The position numbers and the translations under genes were made by a program. A DNA stretch of 64,000 nucleotides from Buddleja alternifolia (taxonomy: Eukaryota > Streptophyta > Magnoliopsida > Lamiales > Scrophulariaceae), in the NCBI GenBank assembly GCA_019426215.1, contig CM033394.1:14156195-14220194 (forward strand), in the 5' to 3' direction. Shown here one piece after another: positions 10,946-23,551 of the stretch (positions are counted from its first letter, which is position 1; each line of letters opens with the position of its first letter). A model generated the notes under the pieces. It saw only the letters and a program-made list of their open reading frames with translations. It ran no database searches and was not told where the DNA came from.

Positions 10946-11994
10946 ATGACGGCATGACCATAGGTCCATAGAAACATATACTCTCCAAAAAAAAAACTTA
11001 TCATACCGATAAATGAGTCGTGCGACCGGCGTCTACACTTATAATATTGGGAGCTCCAAACTAGAAACCTCTAAAGGTCAGAATGGGGACATCAACCCTT
11101 GATGGAGATAATTTTGTATTGTGTAGTATTGTACCCCAGGCTCGTTAGTCACCTTGATTAAGTATATCTTAATCCCTCTTGAAATTTATACTTAACCACT
11201 CTGTCAGTTTCACAAGTATTCACAGTTAAATAATCCATTGATTCACATAACTGGCTAGACGGTGAATACAAGTGAAAGGCGTGAATCTAAGCTTGCCTTC
11301 CTTTTACCCTAATAACACTAGGATCTGAGTTAGCTGCTTTCTCAGTCATGTTTCTTTAGACCGCAAGATAACATGCTAGAGTAGCTAACACTAACTTTTC
11401 ACTTTGTGCCACAGTTAAAAGTCACATAGGGTACTACTAAGATCAATGATCTTTAGGACTCACACAATGAGGAAGCAGGGATCCATTCACTCACTTCCAA
11501 TTGGGTTGCTATGCACATGTAGTATGACATACATGCAACGGTGGAGACTCTTTATCATAAAGAGTGTATGTCTTTTATCTCTCTACACCGTACAAGTCTT
11601 AATTAGCTCGTTTCTAAAAACGCCTAATTCGAGAATATATTACACATGAACTATTCTAAAATAAATTCTCGCACCCGGCAACTTATAGGCTTCATAGATG
11701 GTGGGTAAACATCTATGTTGGCTCTTAAGATATAAAGAACCTCATCTTAGTTTTCACCATGGCGACATATCGTTAGATTAACTACGTAACATTAAATAAT
11801 GCTTACGCAAAAAAAAATGTCTCATCTCTACTTGCTTTCTTCGCGCTAGAGGCGATTGCTCGTGTGAGAGAGCCAATCTCCGCCTTAAATCAATGTACTA
11901 GTTTATTGCAACAAATTATGCAAAATAATTGATATATTATATATTATCAATGTATGATTACAAATGATCCTTTCAATCCTTTCAAGAAATACAA
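10946..11994. other. copia 3' non-coding region
   Basis: About 1 kb between the end of the RNase H reading frame and the polypurine tract. I see no ORF with family similarity and no insertion borders. The sequence is of mixed composition. Confidence 0.5.
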
Positions 11995-14796
11995 TCACAC
12001 TCTACGGAGACTTAGAGATCTTACATGTGATAAATATGAATCTCTAGCTATTGTTTTGGTTATTGGGTCTGCTACCACATGACTAGTAGAAATGTGTTTC
12101 AAGATCACTTCTTTCTTTGCTATAATGTCTCGTATGAAATGGTATCTTATTTGAATATGTTTGGTTTTTCCATGATATTTAGGATCCTTGACATAAGAAA
12201 GTGTTTCCGTGCTATCACAATATATTGTTACTAGGTTAGAAGCACTGACAATGACTTTCAGATGTTCTAGAAATCGTTTTAACCAAACAGCTTCTTGCAC
12301 TGCCGCAGAACAAGCTATGTATTCAGCCTCCATAGTTGACAAGACAATACAGGATTGCTTTTTGCTACTCCAAGATATGGCACCATTATTAAGTAGAAGA
12401 GCATATCCTGATGTTGATTTGCTTTCACCTAAGTCTCCTCCTCAATCAGCATAACTATAACCGATTAAGTGTAAATCTTGTCCTTGATAACATAACATGT
12501 AATCTGTTGTTCCTTTAAGATACCTAAATATCCTCTTGACTGCTTTCCAATGTACAATCCCGGGATTGACTTGAAAACGACTAACAAGACCAACTGCATA
12601 ACAAATATCTGGTCTTGTGCACATCATCGCATACATCAAGCTACCAATTGCACTTGAATAAGGAACTCTAGACATTTTGTCTTTTTCATCTGGAGTTTGT
12701 GGACCCATTTGAGAATTAAGGCTCAAATTCTTTTCGACGGGAGTATCTATGGGTTTGTAGTCATGCATTTGATATCTTTCAAGCATCTTCTTGATGTAAA
12801 TCTCTTGAGACAAACTGAGAAGTCTTTTTGATCGATCTCTAATGATCTTGACACCTAATACATAACTAACTTCACCCATGTCTTTCATTTCAAAATTTGA
12901 AGACAACCACTTCTTAGTGGCTTCTATTAACTCCTTATCATTTCCGGCCAATAAAATGTCATCAACATATAAGGACAAGTTCACAAACTTACTTTTGGAT
13001 TATTTAACATAAACACAATGATCTTCGTTCATCATTGTAAATCCATCGGCTATCCTAGCTTGATGAAATTTGAGATTCCATTGTCTGGATGCTTGCTTCA
13101 AGCCATAAATAGATCTTTTGAGCTTGCAGACTTTGCGCTCTTGACCTTTGTTTATGAAGCATTCAGGTTGATCCATGTAAATCTCTTCATCTAGCTGTCC
13201 ATTGAGGAAAGCCGTTTTAACATCCATTTGGTAAAGTTCAGGATCCATATGTGCGACAATGGCAAGAATAAGGTGAATCGAAGAGAATCTAACAACTGGT
13301 GAGAATGTTTCTTCATAGTCGACTCCCTCTTTTTGGGTATAGCCTTTTGCCACTAAACGAGCCTTATATCTTTCGATAGATCCATCAGACTTTCTTTTAA
13401 TCTTAAGAACCCATTTATTTCCTATTGTCTTACGACCAGGTGGAAGATCAATCAAGTCCCAAACTTGATTTGATTCCATGGATTCCATTTCTTCCTGCAT
13501 TGCCTTCATCCGTTCTTTTGCAGCTAAAGAATTGATAGCTTCATGTACTGTTCTCAGTTCTTCACCATCTTCTAGAGTTATCATGACAGCTTCCCCTTCA
13601 ATATCAAAATGACGACGAGGAATTCTTCCACGACTACTCCTTCGAAGTTGTGATTCTTCGAGATTTCCCTCTATTCAAGTGGTTTTATTGGACACATCAT
13701 CACTCCCACTAGTTTGAGATGGATAAGAAAACTTATCATATCCTTCGATAACTCGATTTGATGTGTCAATTTCAGGATCTTTTAATTCATAAAATTGAAA
13801 ATCCTTAGAAACCTCTCCTTTTCTAGGAAAATCTTCTTCCAAGAAAGTAGCATCTCGTGACTCAATTTCTGTTACACTCCCATCAGCTCGTTCACCAATG
13901 AAAACATGTCTTTCGGAATGTTCAGGATATCTTATAAAGATACACTTTTTTCCACTAGGACCTAACTTTCCATACATTCGAGAAGGTGAATGAATATAAG
14001 CTGCTGAAACCCATGGACGTAAATTACTTAAATCGGGTTTTCTACCTATCCATAGTTCATAAGGAGTAGATGACACAGATTTAGAAGGCACACGGTTTAG
14101 GATATAGGCTGCAGTAAGTAGAGTATCTCCCCAAAATGAAATAGGAAGATTAGCTTACGCCATCATCGATCTAACCATATCTAAAAGGGTTCTATTCCTT
14201 CTCTCAGCAACACCATTTTGTTGCGGAGTACCAGGAATAGTAAGCTGTCTAGCTATTCCCTTTTATCACATAATTCTTTAAATTTATCAGATAAATATTC
14301 ACGGCCTCAGTTAGTCCTAAGCGAATTGATATTTTTCTCTAATTGATTTTGAACCAATTTCATATAACGTCTAAAATAATCTAATGCTTCAGACTTATGA
14401 GAGATTAAATATACATGACCGTAGCGCGTAAAATCATCTATAAATGTGATGAAGTATGAAGCACCATGTCTTGCCTTCACATTTATTGGGCCACAAATAT
14501 TAGAAGCAATAAGTTGCAGAGGCATTGTAGCTCTAATGCCTTTGCCAAATGGTTTTCTAATAGTTTTTCCATCTAGACATTGTTCACATGTAGTTAAGTT
14601 GACTTTCAAAATAGGACCAAGAAGACCATCTTTAACAAGTCTATGCATTCTTTCTTGACCTCTATGTCCAAGTCTAGCATGCCATTTCACACAATCATCA
14701 CACGTGCCATCTCTTGAAGATGTAGCATATGAAAAACTATTATAATTCTCATTAGATAAAGGTACAGTATCTAATACAATAAAACCATCTGACAAA
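11995..14796 (-). pseudogene. copia pol: integrase, RT, RNase H (broken)
   Basis: Reading from 14796 down: GAG-pre-integrase zinc finger (WHARLGHRGQERMH then TTCEQCLDGK) and the integrase start (ASNICGPI, FITFIDDFTRYG) to about 14307; integrase C-terminal part 14091-13675 (TPYELWIGRKPDLSNLRPW); reverse transcriptase 13584-12442 with YQMDVKTAFLNG, SIYGLKQASRQW and the intact catalytic LYVDDILLAG; RNase H 12342-11995 with STMEAEYIA and the CDSTETL aspartate. Nonsense codons include a TAA just before the LYVDD block and a TGA after SYAD, both readable as C-to-T or G-to-A changes. The protease and the first part of pol are missing at the nested CACTA. This is a decayed polyprotein. Confidence 0.9.
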
Positions 14797-15478
14797 CACT
14801 ACTACCATAGAGCGGTCCTATACAGCGGTTTTGAACCGCTGCCATAGTTACCATCTATGGCAAACCGCTGTCATAGGTCAATGGCTTTCGGCAGAACATA
14901 GGGTCACCCTATGGCAGCGGTTCCGGCTGAAATTCGTTTATATCCATAATAACCTTCACACTTAGCGAGAAGCGCTAAAACGTTTAAGGCCTCAGCACAT
15001 AGACTTCGTCTCGGATGGCTACAATCCGAGAGCGCAAGACAAAGTCTTGCGTTTTGTTCAGAATGCCGTTTCTCTATGACCTTGTGAATTTTGTGTCATT
15101 CCAACACCGCAAAATAACCGAGAAATATTTTCATAAATACACAAATATACGTATATAATACGCGTCACACCACGCAACACCCACATATTAATTTATATAC
15201 TCTATGCTAACTTCCAATTCGGCGTCGGCGGAGGTGGGCGTCGGCGGTGGTGGTGGTGGTGAGAGAGTAGAACATCAGCTTTTGGCAGCGGTTCGGGCAG
15301 AACACAAAGTTGAGTTATTTGGCAGCCCAGAACCGCTAAAAAGTATAACCGCTACGTTTGCTTCCAGCTGGAATTCGACGCTGCCAAAAGTGAACTTTGT
15401 GGCAGCGGTTCGGCTGAACCGCTGCCAAAGTCCAATATTTTTTTTTTTTTTTTTTGACACCCCTATGTCTACATATGT
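14797..15478 (-). mobile_element. Partial CACTA element inside copia pol
   Basis: CACTACTACC at 14797 opens a subterminal block of AGCGGTT...AACCGCT palindromes. The right side (15285-15478) has the same motifs, a (GGT)n run at 15242-15262 and a poly-T stretch. Read on the minus strand that side matches the first CACTA's 5' end (GTGTCA, A-rich tract, CAGCGGTTCAGC). The outermost CACTA terminus is absent on the right and no transposase is present. It is therefore a deleted, non-autonomous copy. It lies between gag and integrase of the copia element. Confidence 0.75.
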
Positions 15479-16686
15479 TGTTCGCTGAATAGGACTCCCT
15501 CGACATAACTATCTTCTATGTAAAACAGAGACAAGACTTCGGTCTGTTGCTGCTGAGAACATCTATATTCCCCATATATATACGTTTGCCGAATACATAG
15601 GAGGAGTTTCAACCAACATTAAACAACTACTAACAAATAATTGAAGAGAACGACATAATGTAAAATGTACCTTTGCCTCAGTGCATTCACGAGCAAAGTG
15701 TCCCAGTTGGCCACAGTTGTGCAAGGCATTTTAGACTTGTCTCTTTTATTCTTGCGTCCGCGCTTCCCTCTGTAGCGCTTATTCTTCTTAGTCTTCTTAA
15801 AGGATGACTCCATCTCATTATCTCTCCCTCTTTTGCGTTTAAACACAAACTTCTTGTTTGAGTCAGAATTTATCATGTATGGCTCTTCAGAGGGCTTATC
15901 CGCAATTAGGCGATCCTCCTCAAGTTGAACATGACGAGAAACATCATCAAACGTTTTGATATTATCACTATGAGAGAGATTAACTCGCAAATGTTCCCAG
16001 GAGTGAGGTAAAGAACGGATAACAGCTTGTACTTGTTGTTCGTATGTTAGTTCATGACCTGCTGCCCTTAACTCACTTATCATATTTGACATTGTTGTAA
16101 GATGCTGCAATATTGAATGATCATGGCACTTCTTATAACTGTCAAATTTCATTGTAAGTTGGCGCAATCTTGTTGTGGATGTTCCACCAAATTGAAATTT
16201 GGCGGCATCCCAAATTTCCTTAGCCGTTTTGAACTTTTCAAACCGCATCATGAAATCAGTTCTCATGCTACATAGCAATAATAGACGAGCCAGGCGATCT
16301 TTACGCTTTCAACTTTGGTAAGCCTCAAGATCTCTCTTATGTTGTTCAGTCCCTCCTTGTTCAGGTTCAGACAATTGCTGACTTATGATTTCCAATAAGT
16401 GCCATTTTGAACTTTTCAAACCGCATCATGAGATCAGTTCTCATGCTACATAGCAATAATAGACGAGCCAGACGATCTTTACGCTTTCAACTTTGGTAAG
16501 CCTCAAGATCTCTCTTATGTTGTTCAGTCCCTCCTTGTTCAGGTTCAGACAATTGCTAACTTATGATTTCCAATAAGTCTTGATCTTCAAGAAGATACTG
16601 AATTTTACGATGCCACACATCATAATTCTGATCATTCAACTTATCTCCTTGGTTGAGATCAGCGATTATGCTTTTTGTTGCAACCA
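15479..16686 (-). pseudogene. copia gag, broken
   Basis: The start codon is at 16686 (MVATKSIIADLNQGDKLN). The main open part, 16278-15619, is UBN2-type gag: KTAKEIWDAAKFQFGG, QLTMKFDSYK, ELTYEQQVQAVIRSLPHSW and FDDVSRHVQLEEDRL, followed by a basic stretch. The CCHC knuckle near 15690-15735 is split by a 1-bp shift: the neighbouring frame reads NCGQLGHFAREC. A 178-bp tandem duplication (16223-16578) and a TAG also break the N-terminal part. The product would have been the capsid protein. Confidence 0.88.
16223..16578. repeat. 178-bp tandem duplication in copia gag
   Basis: Bases 16223-16400 and 16401-16578 are near-identical, each ending TCCAATAAGT, with a period of 178 bp. Because 178 is not a multiple of three the duplication shifts the gag frame. 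Confidence 0.9.
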
Positions 16687-17907
16687 TTTGATATTCTAAT
16701 GCAGAAAAAAATTAAAATGGCACATAATAGCATGTAATCATGAACTAGTACAACAACAATTAAAATTGTCGCAATAATAAAAATTAAATAACAGCAATTA
16801 AATATATCACAAGATCGAAAGAAATATTGTATACTCAATCATCTCTTGTCAATATAATAAGATATTATCATTCAATTTTTATATAAGAAAAATCTTAGGA
16901 AATAGACGAGAAAAGTCTAACAAATCTACCAATCTATATCCTCCCACTCAACATAATATTTCATAAAAAATAATGCTAATCATTATTCTATAAACAGAAT
17001 CTAACATGCATAAAACCAATTTGGAAAGGCTGATCCAACAAATTCGTCAAGTCACATATCAACCAAAAACCATTCTGATATTAGAGAAGAACTGTAAGCC
17101 AATTATTGAATATCGTATGCAATTCACTTTTCTGTTTTCATTTATTGTAATGAATTCATGTCGTATAAAATCTACGGGAATATGGCTTGCATAAATAATA
17201 AAGTGGGTGTTTGGCATTTAAGTTTATGTAAACTCATGTAAGTTAAAATTCCCAATGGTTACTCAAGCCATATTTTCAATCCATTCAATGAGTCAAACAA
17301 CAATGCCAAAAAGATTATATAAATTTGACTTACATTCAATCGCATGTAAACCGATGCATCGTTTCGTCAAAAACAAAGCCATGATATTTTAATTTTCTAA
17401 ATTAACCACTTTTATTCAAAACAACATATCAGCAGAATGAAATTCCAATTTTTTTTTTTTTACTTGGGAGAACCATTACAGTAAGGTAGAAACAGAAAAC
17501 AAACTACCATACATGAAAAAATTCCATAATCTGACAGTAAGAGCAATAATCAGAATTCTCAATTTTCATTCATTGTTCTTCCCATTACACGTGAGATGGC
17601 CGAAAGATATATGTTCAACAGGTGTCATGTAAAATTGAGACCCTTTCACATCACATTACTTTAAAAAAAAATTATCTGGTTGGAATTTTATTGAGACACC
17701 AGATCAACTCATTCATTAAAAAAAATAAACTCCAATAAAATTGATTTGATAACTCTCGGCCATGAACAGTGTATGACATTTTACTTTTTTCTTAATTAAC
17801 CTCTTGTAATCGAAAACAATATATGACGTTTCACAATGAAAAACGGTTCATAATAGATAATAAAAGTAATGCGATGATAATTCATAAAATTTCATGCTAT
17901 CAGTTCG
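16687..17907. other. copia 5' leader
   Basis: AT-rich stretch between the gag start and the MULE insertion site. With 27865-27906 it forms the untranslated leader between primer-binding site and gag. I see no ORF with family similarity and no internal element borders. Confidence 0.5.
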
Positions 17908-17917
17908 CATATATTAA

Positions 17918-19082
17918 GGGAAAATTAAATAAATAATACAAATTTAAAAGAAAAATCAGAAAATAGCATGAAAAAAGTGGGAAGCAGAAAATAGAACGTT
18001 ACGACATATCACATGTCGTCTTAGTGCTGAGACGACATGTGACATGTCGTCTCACGTAATAATATATATATTTTTTAATTGTTATGTGAGACGACATGCT
18101 ACATGTCGTCTCACGCGGTCTCACGCGGTCAGTTAGCCGTGTCAGCTGACACGGCTGACAGTGAACAGTGAGACGACATGCAGCATGCCGTCTCACTGTT
18201 CACTTTATTGTTTTTTTTTTTTTTTCACTTCTCCCTTATTTCTTTCTTTCTCCTCTTCTTCTTCTTCTCTTTCTTCTTCTTCTTTCTCCTCTTCTTCTTC
18301 TTCTTTCTCAAATTTTACCGCGAAAATTTGTATAATTTTAAGGCGAAAAGAGTTTGAAAAATCGAACACATTCTCCTCTCTATCTCTTTCTCAACCAAGA
18401 GCGAAAGGTATAATTTGAATTTTATTAATTTTAGAATGTATATATTTTTATTGTAATTTATGATTCAAAAATTGAATTTGTAATAGTAAAATCATTTTTT
18501 TAACTATAATTTTTGCATTATTTCGTATAATTCTGAAAATTTTCGTATAATTATTGATATAATTTTTGGTATGGTTTTTATGAGTTTTTGGTGTACTTTT
18601 TGGTATAATGTTAGAATTTGTTTTGAATTGTTTGGTATAATGTTGTATAATTTTGGATCGTTGAGATTTATTTTTAATTTTTAGGTATAATGTCCATTTT
18701 TAATGCTCTTTTTAAATTAAACCAAATAATTCTTGTATTGTTACAATGTTGAAATTGGTTGGTATAATTGTTGAATTAGTAAATTGAGTTTTTATTTTTA
18801 GTGTTATTTTGGAATTATTTAGTATAATATTTGAATTTTTGGTATAATATTGAAAATGTTAGGTATAGTTGAAATGTTTGGTATAATTTGTATGTTTAGT
18901 GTTTAATTTTGAATTGTTAGGTTTTTATTGTAGATGGTTGGTTTAATTTCGAATTGTTTGGTATAAGTTCGAATTAATAGGCTTAATTTGATGTAGTTAA
19001 ATTTTTCTTCGAATAAGTAGGTATATTTTGTAATTGTTTAGTATAATGTTTGAATTTATAGTAATAATTTTGAATTTTTAGG
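17918..19082 (+). repeat. MULE left terminal inverted repeat
   Basis: It aligns in inverted orientation with 26863-27854, from the terminal GGGAAAATT through the palindrome cluster, a CT-rich tract and the GTATAATNTTTG-rich region, ending near TTTTGAATTTTTAGG. Small indels and one extra block (about 18640-18780) make it longer than its partner. In MuDR the TIRs hold promoters; here it lies 376 bp upstream of the PMD start, so a promoter role is plausible but inferred. Confidence 0.85.
17998..18205. repeat. MULE left palindrome cluster
   Basis: Five successive palindromes: ACGACATATCACATGTCGT (18001-18019); GAGACGACATGTGACATGTC and its completion (18029-18055); a second GAGACGACATG...CATGTCGTCTC (18088-18114); CAGCCGTGTCAGCTGACACG (18133-18157); and one at 18157-18203 whose arms read GTGAACAGTGAGACG. 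Each could fold into a hairpin. The set is mirrored at the other end. Confidence 0.9.
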
Positions 19083-19458
19083 TTCGATTTCGAGTTGCTA
19101 GGTTTAACTTAGAATTGTTGGGTATAAATACTTTGTTTGGCTTAATTTGGAGTAGTTAACTTTAATTTTGGATTAATTGCCCAATTTTGGAAATGTTTGA
19201 TACAATGTTCGAATTAGTTGGAATAATTTTTGAATTGTTTGGTATAATATGAATGTATAGGTTTGATTTTGAATTGTTTGGTATATTTACGAGTGATTAG
19301 GTTTAATTTCGAATTGGATTATTTGTTTTGTAAACTTTCAAATATTACGTTTAATTTAGAGTAGTTGGATTGGTAGTTTAAATTATTATGTTTAAATATT
19401 AAGTGTAACTTTTATCGTACAATGTAAATTAACATTCTTGTGGATATATAAATGCAGA
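19083..19458. other. PMD gene upstream region
   Basis: AT-rich stretch of degenerate GGTATAATTTNGAATTGTT units continuing the TIR style but no longer matching the other end. It ends with AAATGCAG just before the start codon, which may be a 3' splice site of a leader intron. Confidence 0.5.
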
Positions 19459-21844
19459 ATGGCTGATCGTAATGTATATGGCCCAGTTGATGAGAGCGTA
19501 TTATATGATCAGGACAATCATGTATCTGAGACAGTTGCTGATCATCCTGACTTAACTATTCGTGTCCGACGAGCTGACCATGCATATTTCAGTCAGGCCT
19601 TTAACTCTCATGTACATGACCGCGTCAAGGTAAAGATTGATCAGATGGGATTTTATAGGCTATACCAGTTAGATCAGTTTATAAATGACCTAGGCCTCGT
19701 AAAGGCCCTAATTGAGAGATGGCGCCCAGAAACGAACACATTTCATTTTAGGACAGGAGAGGCTACGATAAATCTCCAGGATGTTGCTATTTTATATGGT
19801 CTACCAGTTGATGGTAGGACTGTAGTTTCGTATCGGGCCTTCGCATCCCCTGAAGATTATGTCTTATACGTATTTCAACAATTAGGACTATTCTTAACGC
19901 CGGAAGATTTAATTCACGGTTACAGAATTCCTGTCAGAAGGCTTGTTTCCCATGTTTTGAGTGAGCCAAACATGATAACTGATCAAACTGAAGAAGCTGT
20001 AGTTGATCAGATAGCCCGTTGTTAGGGGCTTTTGTTTCTTGGGGGTGTGATGTGTGCCGACAGCACAGGAGATGTTGTTCCTATAGTATGGTTGGGGCTG
20101 TTTGAAGATATAAACTTAGCATCCACCTACAGTTGGGGGAGTGCGGTATTGGCACATTTGTACCGAGAATTATCAAATGGGGCCCAAGTAGAATGCAAAA
20201 ATTTGGGAGGTTTTATGCCATTATTACAGGTGCGAATTTTTTTTATTTACATGTTTTTATTTCTAATATAATAATTCCTGGTTATTCAATGAATATATTT
20301 ATCATCCAATAGATATGGGCCTGGAGTAGGATTTCGATTTTAAAGCCTCATGGGCTACCAAGACCGATTGCGGAAGTTGACGTCAATGGCATTACCCGAG
20401 CACTTCATGCTTCACGGTAATGTACTATGTGAATATTATGTTTAGTTAAGAAACGTTCAATTTTGTTTAATTATTTTCAATGATTGTTGTTTGAAGGTGG
20501 GATCGACCCATAACAAATACTGGTACAACCAGTCACAACGTTCGGGCAATTAGAGATGGGCTGGATCAGATGGCCGATGGACATGTGAGTTGGGATTTGT
20601 TTTTTTTTTTTGTAAATTATTATGAACGTATATCTATGTCCTACTAATATATTCTAAATTATTTTTTTGTATTTCAGTTTGTTTGGACACCGTACAATTT
20701 GAATGATGCAGACATTGCGGAGTTGCCACCTGAATGTATGAATGAGAACGTATGGCGAGCCGCAGTTCCAATGGTATTCTTTGCCATTGTAGAGCATCAT
20801 CACCCTGAGCGTGTTCTTCGACAGTTTGGAATCCGCCAATACATTCCACGCAATCCTGAACGTGTTCGAAGGGTTAGCCGAAAGGGTAACACCAACAAAA
20901 ATTGGGTAGAAAAACACGCTCGACATATTGCAAAGTGGAATAATCGTGACCAGTTCGTTGTGCCTGGAATTTATATTGAGGAGGGGGGAGCCCAGACAGA
21001 CGAAGACTACGACCAGTGGTATGACCGAATCACTCATCGTTATATTTCTCCCCGATTGACTAGGAGAGGTGCGGGACACCAGGTTGGGTCAGCCGCTCTA
21101 TTGCATGATGTGGTTAGTATTTGGAATAGTTTTTTCATTGATACTTATTTAACTTGTTTTTTACTCTGAAATATATTTTTGTTGATACTATTTGTTATTT
21201 ACGTTGTGCAGTTCAATGAAATTGCGGAGGCGCAGACTACAATGGAACAAATTGTCCAATCTGGTGATCTCAAGGCACTTAGAGAACTGCAATCCAGAAT
21301 GAGGGGCATCCGGAATATAGTCACATTTGGTGGCAATGCCGGTGGTTCGAGCTCGGGTTATCATGGTCAATTCAATGCCGGGGCACCGAGTTCGGGTTAT
21401 GGGACTCAATTCTATGCCGGAGGATCGAGCTCGAGCTTGGTCTTTCATGGTCAACATGTCGGGGGATCGAGCTCGGGCTTTCATGGTCAACATGTCAGGG
21501 GATCGAGATCGGTCTATCATGATCAATTCTATCCTGGAGGATCGAGCTCGGCTCAACCTCGTCCCAACCTCAACGACGTATACATTCCCAGTATGGCCCA
21601 TCCACCAGAGTATGGACAAGGTTTCAGTACGCCGACTTCGAATTTTCCCGAGCTCGGTACAAGCCAGTGTAGTGATGCTCCTCAACATCATGATATTGCA
21701 CCTCCGCGTCATGTACAATTTAATGTATCACCAGTGCAGTACAATGATCATGAGGAAGACTTAAACAGGAGAAGGTCTAGGAGAATGAGGCGATCTCCAG
21801 ATTGTGGGATGGGGGGGCATCGTGGTTATCGGTCAAATAGATAG
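19459..21844 (+). pseudogene. Plant mobile domain (PMD) protein gene of the MULE
   Basis: I read five exons: 19459-20229, 20313-20416, 20497-20584, 20678-21112 and 21212-21844, all with GT-AG borders. The start MADRNVYGPVD is preferred over an upstream ATG (19438) because of a splice-like CAG before it. Exon 1 has the PMD signature: DQMGFYRLYQL, IERWRPETNTFHF, GEATINLQDVAILYGLPVDG and, after the stop, YSWGSAVLAHLYREL. Exon 4 has FVWTPYNL, ENVWRAAVPMVFF and ERVLRQFGIRQYIP. The C-terminal exon is a Gly/Ser-rich repeat (units of HGQ.......GGSSSG). One in-frame TAG (20023-20025) interrupts an otherwise intact frame. PMD proteins occur in many plant transposons and in MAIN/MAIL1-type host genes; the molecular role in transposons is unknown. 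The host branch acts in silencing and development. Confidence 0.88.
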
Positions 21845-21955
21845 TTTATATAATCTTAGTTCGATGTATATGTATGTAATGTAAATATGTTGTGTTTACT
21901 ATAAGATTTTTAATAATATAATTTTATAATTTTGTAGTGGAAGCCAAACAACGCA
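21845..21955. other. PMD gene 3' flank
   Basis: Short AT-rich segment after the stop codon, leading into the tandem repeats. No other feature is seen. Confidence 0.4.
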
Positions 21956-22765
21956 CACAAATACTTCAAAACGTTACGTTGAAGTCGAGACCCGAAAATG
22001 CCCCGAAAAGGGAGAAAAACGAGATACAAAGAAAAAATCAGTTTTCCTTAAAAAAATACTATTTTTTTTGCCTCGTCGTATTTTTTGAACCGCGCATCAA
22101 AACGAGCCAATTCTTGCTCTGGTATGAAGTTTATGTACAATTCTACAAACGTTATGTTGAAGTCGAGACCCGAAAATGCCCCGAAAAGGGAGAAAAACGA
22201 GATACAAAATAAAAATCAGTTTTTCTTTAAAAAAAAAATACTATTTTTTTTGCCTCGTCGTATTTTTTGAACCGGGCATCAAAACGAGCCAATTCTTGCT
22301 CTGGTATGAAGTTTATGTACAATTCTACAAACGTTACGTTGAAGTCGAGACCCGAAAATGCCCCGAAAAAGGAGAAAAATGAGATACAAAAAAAAATCAG
22401 TATTTCTTTAAAAAAATACTATTTTTTTTTGCCTCGTCGTATTTTTTGAACCGGGCATCAAAATGAGCCAATTCTTGCTCTGGTATGAAGTTTATGTACA
22501 ATTCTACAAACGTTACGTTGAAGTCGAGACCCGAAAATGCCCCGAAAAGGGAGAAAAACGAGATACAAAAAAAAAATCAGTATTTCTTTTAAAAAATACT
22601 ATTTTTTTTTGCCTCGTCATATTGTTTGAACCAGGCATCAAAACGAGCCAATTATTGCTCTGGTATGAAGTTTATGGACAATTCTACAAACGTTACGTTG
22701 AAGTCGAGACCCGAAAATGCCCCGAAAAGGGAGAAAAACGAGATACAACATCATATTTCTTTAAA
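21956..22765. repeat. Tandem array A, ~180-bp unit, about 4.5 copies
   Basis: The phrase GAAGTCGAGACCCGAAAATG recurs at 21981, 22159, 22341, 22520 and 22700, giving periods of 178-182 bp. Each unit also has GCATCAAAACGAGCCAATTC and a T-rich run. It lies between the convergent stop codons of the two MULE genes. Confidence 0.93.
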
Positions 22766-23545
22766 AAAACTGCTACTTTTTTTCCGACGGGGCTGATTGG
22801 TAACATCATATTTCTTGACTCCAACATCAAAATGATCCAAATTTTATATTCCCACAAATTTCAAAACACCACCTACAATATCTGTTTTCAAGTCGTAGCA
22901 AAACAATACACAGAAATAGGCCAAATACGAGCCAGAAAATCAACAAAAAAACAGTTTTTAAAACCGACGGGGCTGATTGGCAACATCATATTTCTTCACT
23001 CCGACATCAAAATGATCCAAATTTTATATCCCCACAAAGTTCAAAACAACACCTACAATATCTGTTTTCAAGTCGTAGAAAAAAAGTACACAGAAATAGG
23101 CCAAATACGAGCCAGAAAATCGACAAAAAAACAGTTTTTAAAACCGACGGGGCTGATTGGCAACATCATATTTCTTCACTCCGACATCAAAATGATCCAA
23201 ATTTTATATCTCCACAAAGTTCAAAACAACACCTACAATATCTGTTTTCAAGTTGTAGCAAAAAAGTACACAGAAATAGGCCAAATACGAGCCAGAAAAT
23301 CGACAAAAAAACAGTTTTTAAAACCGACGGGGCTGATTGGCAACATCATATTTCTTCACTCCGACATCAAAATGATCCAAATTTTATATCTCCACAAAGT
23401 TCAAAACAACACCTACAATATCTGTTTTCAAGTTGTAGCAAAAAAGTACACAGAAAGAGGCCAAATACGAGCCAGAAAATCGACAAAAAAACAGTTTTTA
23501 AAACCGCCGGTGCTGATTGGCAACAGTTTTTACGCAGCAAATAAT
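22766..23545. repeat. Tandem array B, exactly 180-bp unit, about 4.2 copies
   Basis: GACGGGGCTGATTGG ends at 22800, 22980, 23160 and 23340, with a last variant at 23520: a constant 180-bp period. The units are nearly identical. Part of the unit (CATCAAAATGATCCAA) resembles array A (CATCAAAACGAGCCAA), so A and B look like diverged branches of one ancestral repeat. Since 180 is 60 codons, a frame stays open right through array B (22463-23560); I treat this as an artefact of periodicity. Confidence 0.92.
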
Positions 23546-23551
23546 CCCTGT

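Noticed and set aside
10940..11990. Extension of the copia LTR into a ~1.3-kb LTR
   Set aside because: The match between the two LTR copies ends at ATTTCTAATA on both sides, next to a polypurine tract on one and to TSD TCCCT on the other, so the LTR is ~300 bp.
21956..23545. Regular tandem repeats that could suggest a CRISPR-like array
   Set aside because: The period is 180 bp with no distinct short repeat and unique spacer, and the setting is a plant transposon. It is a tandem satellite-like array.
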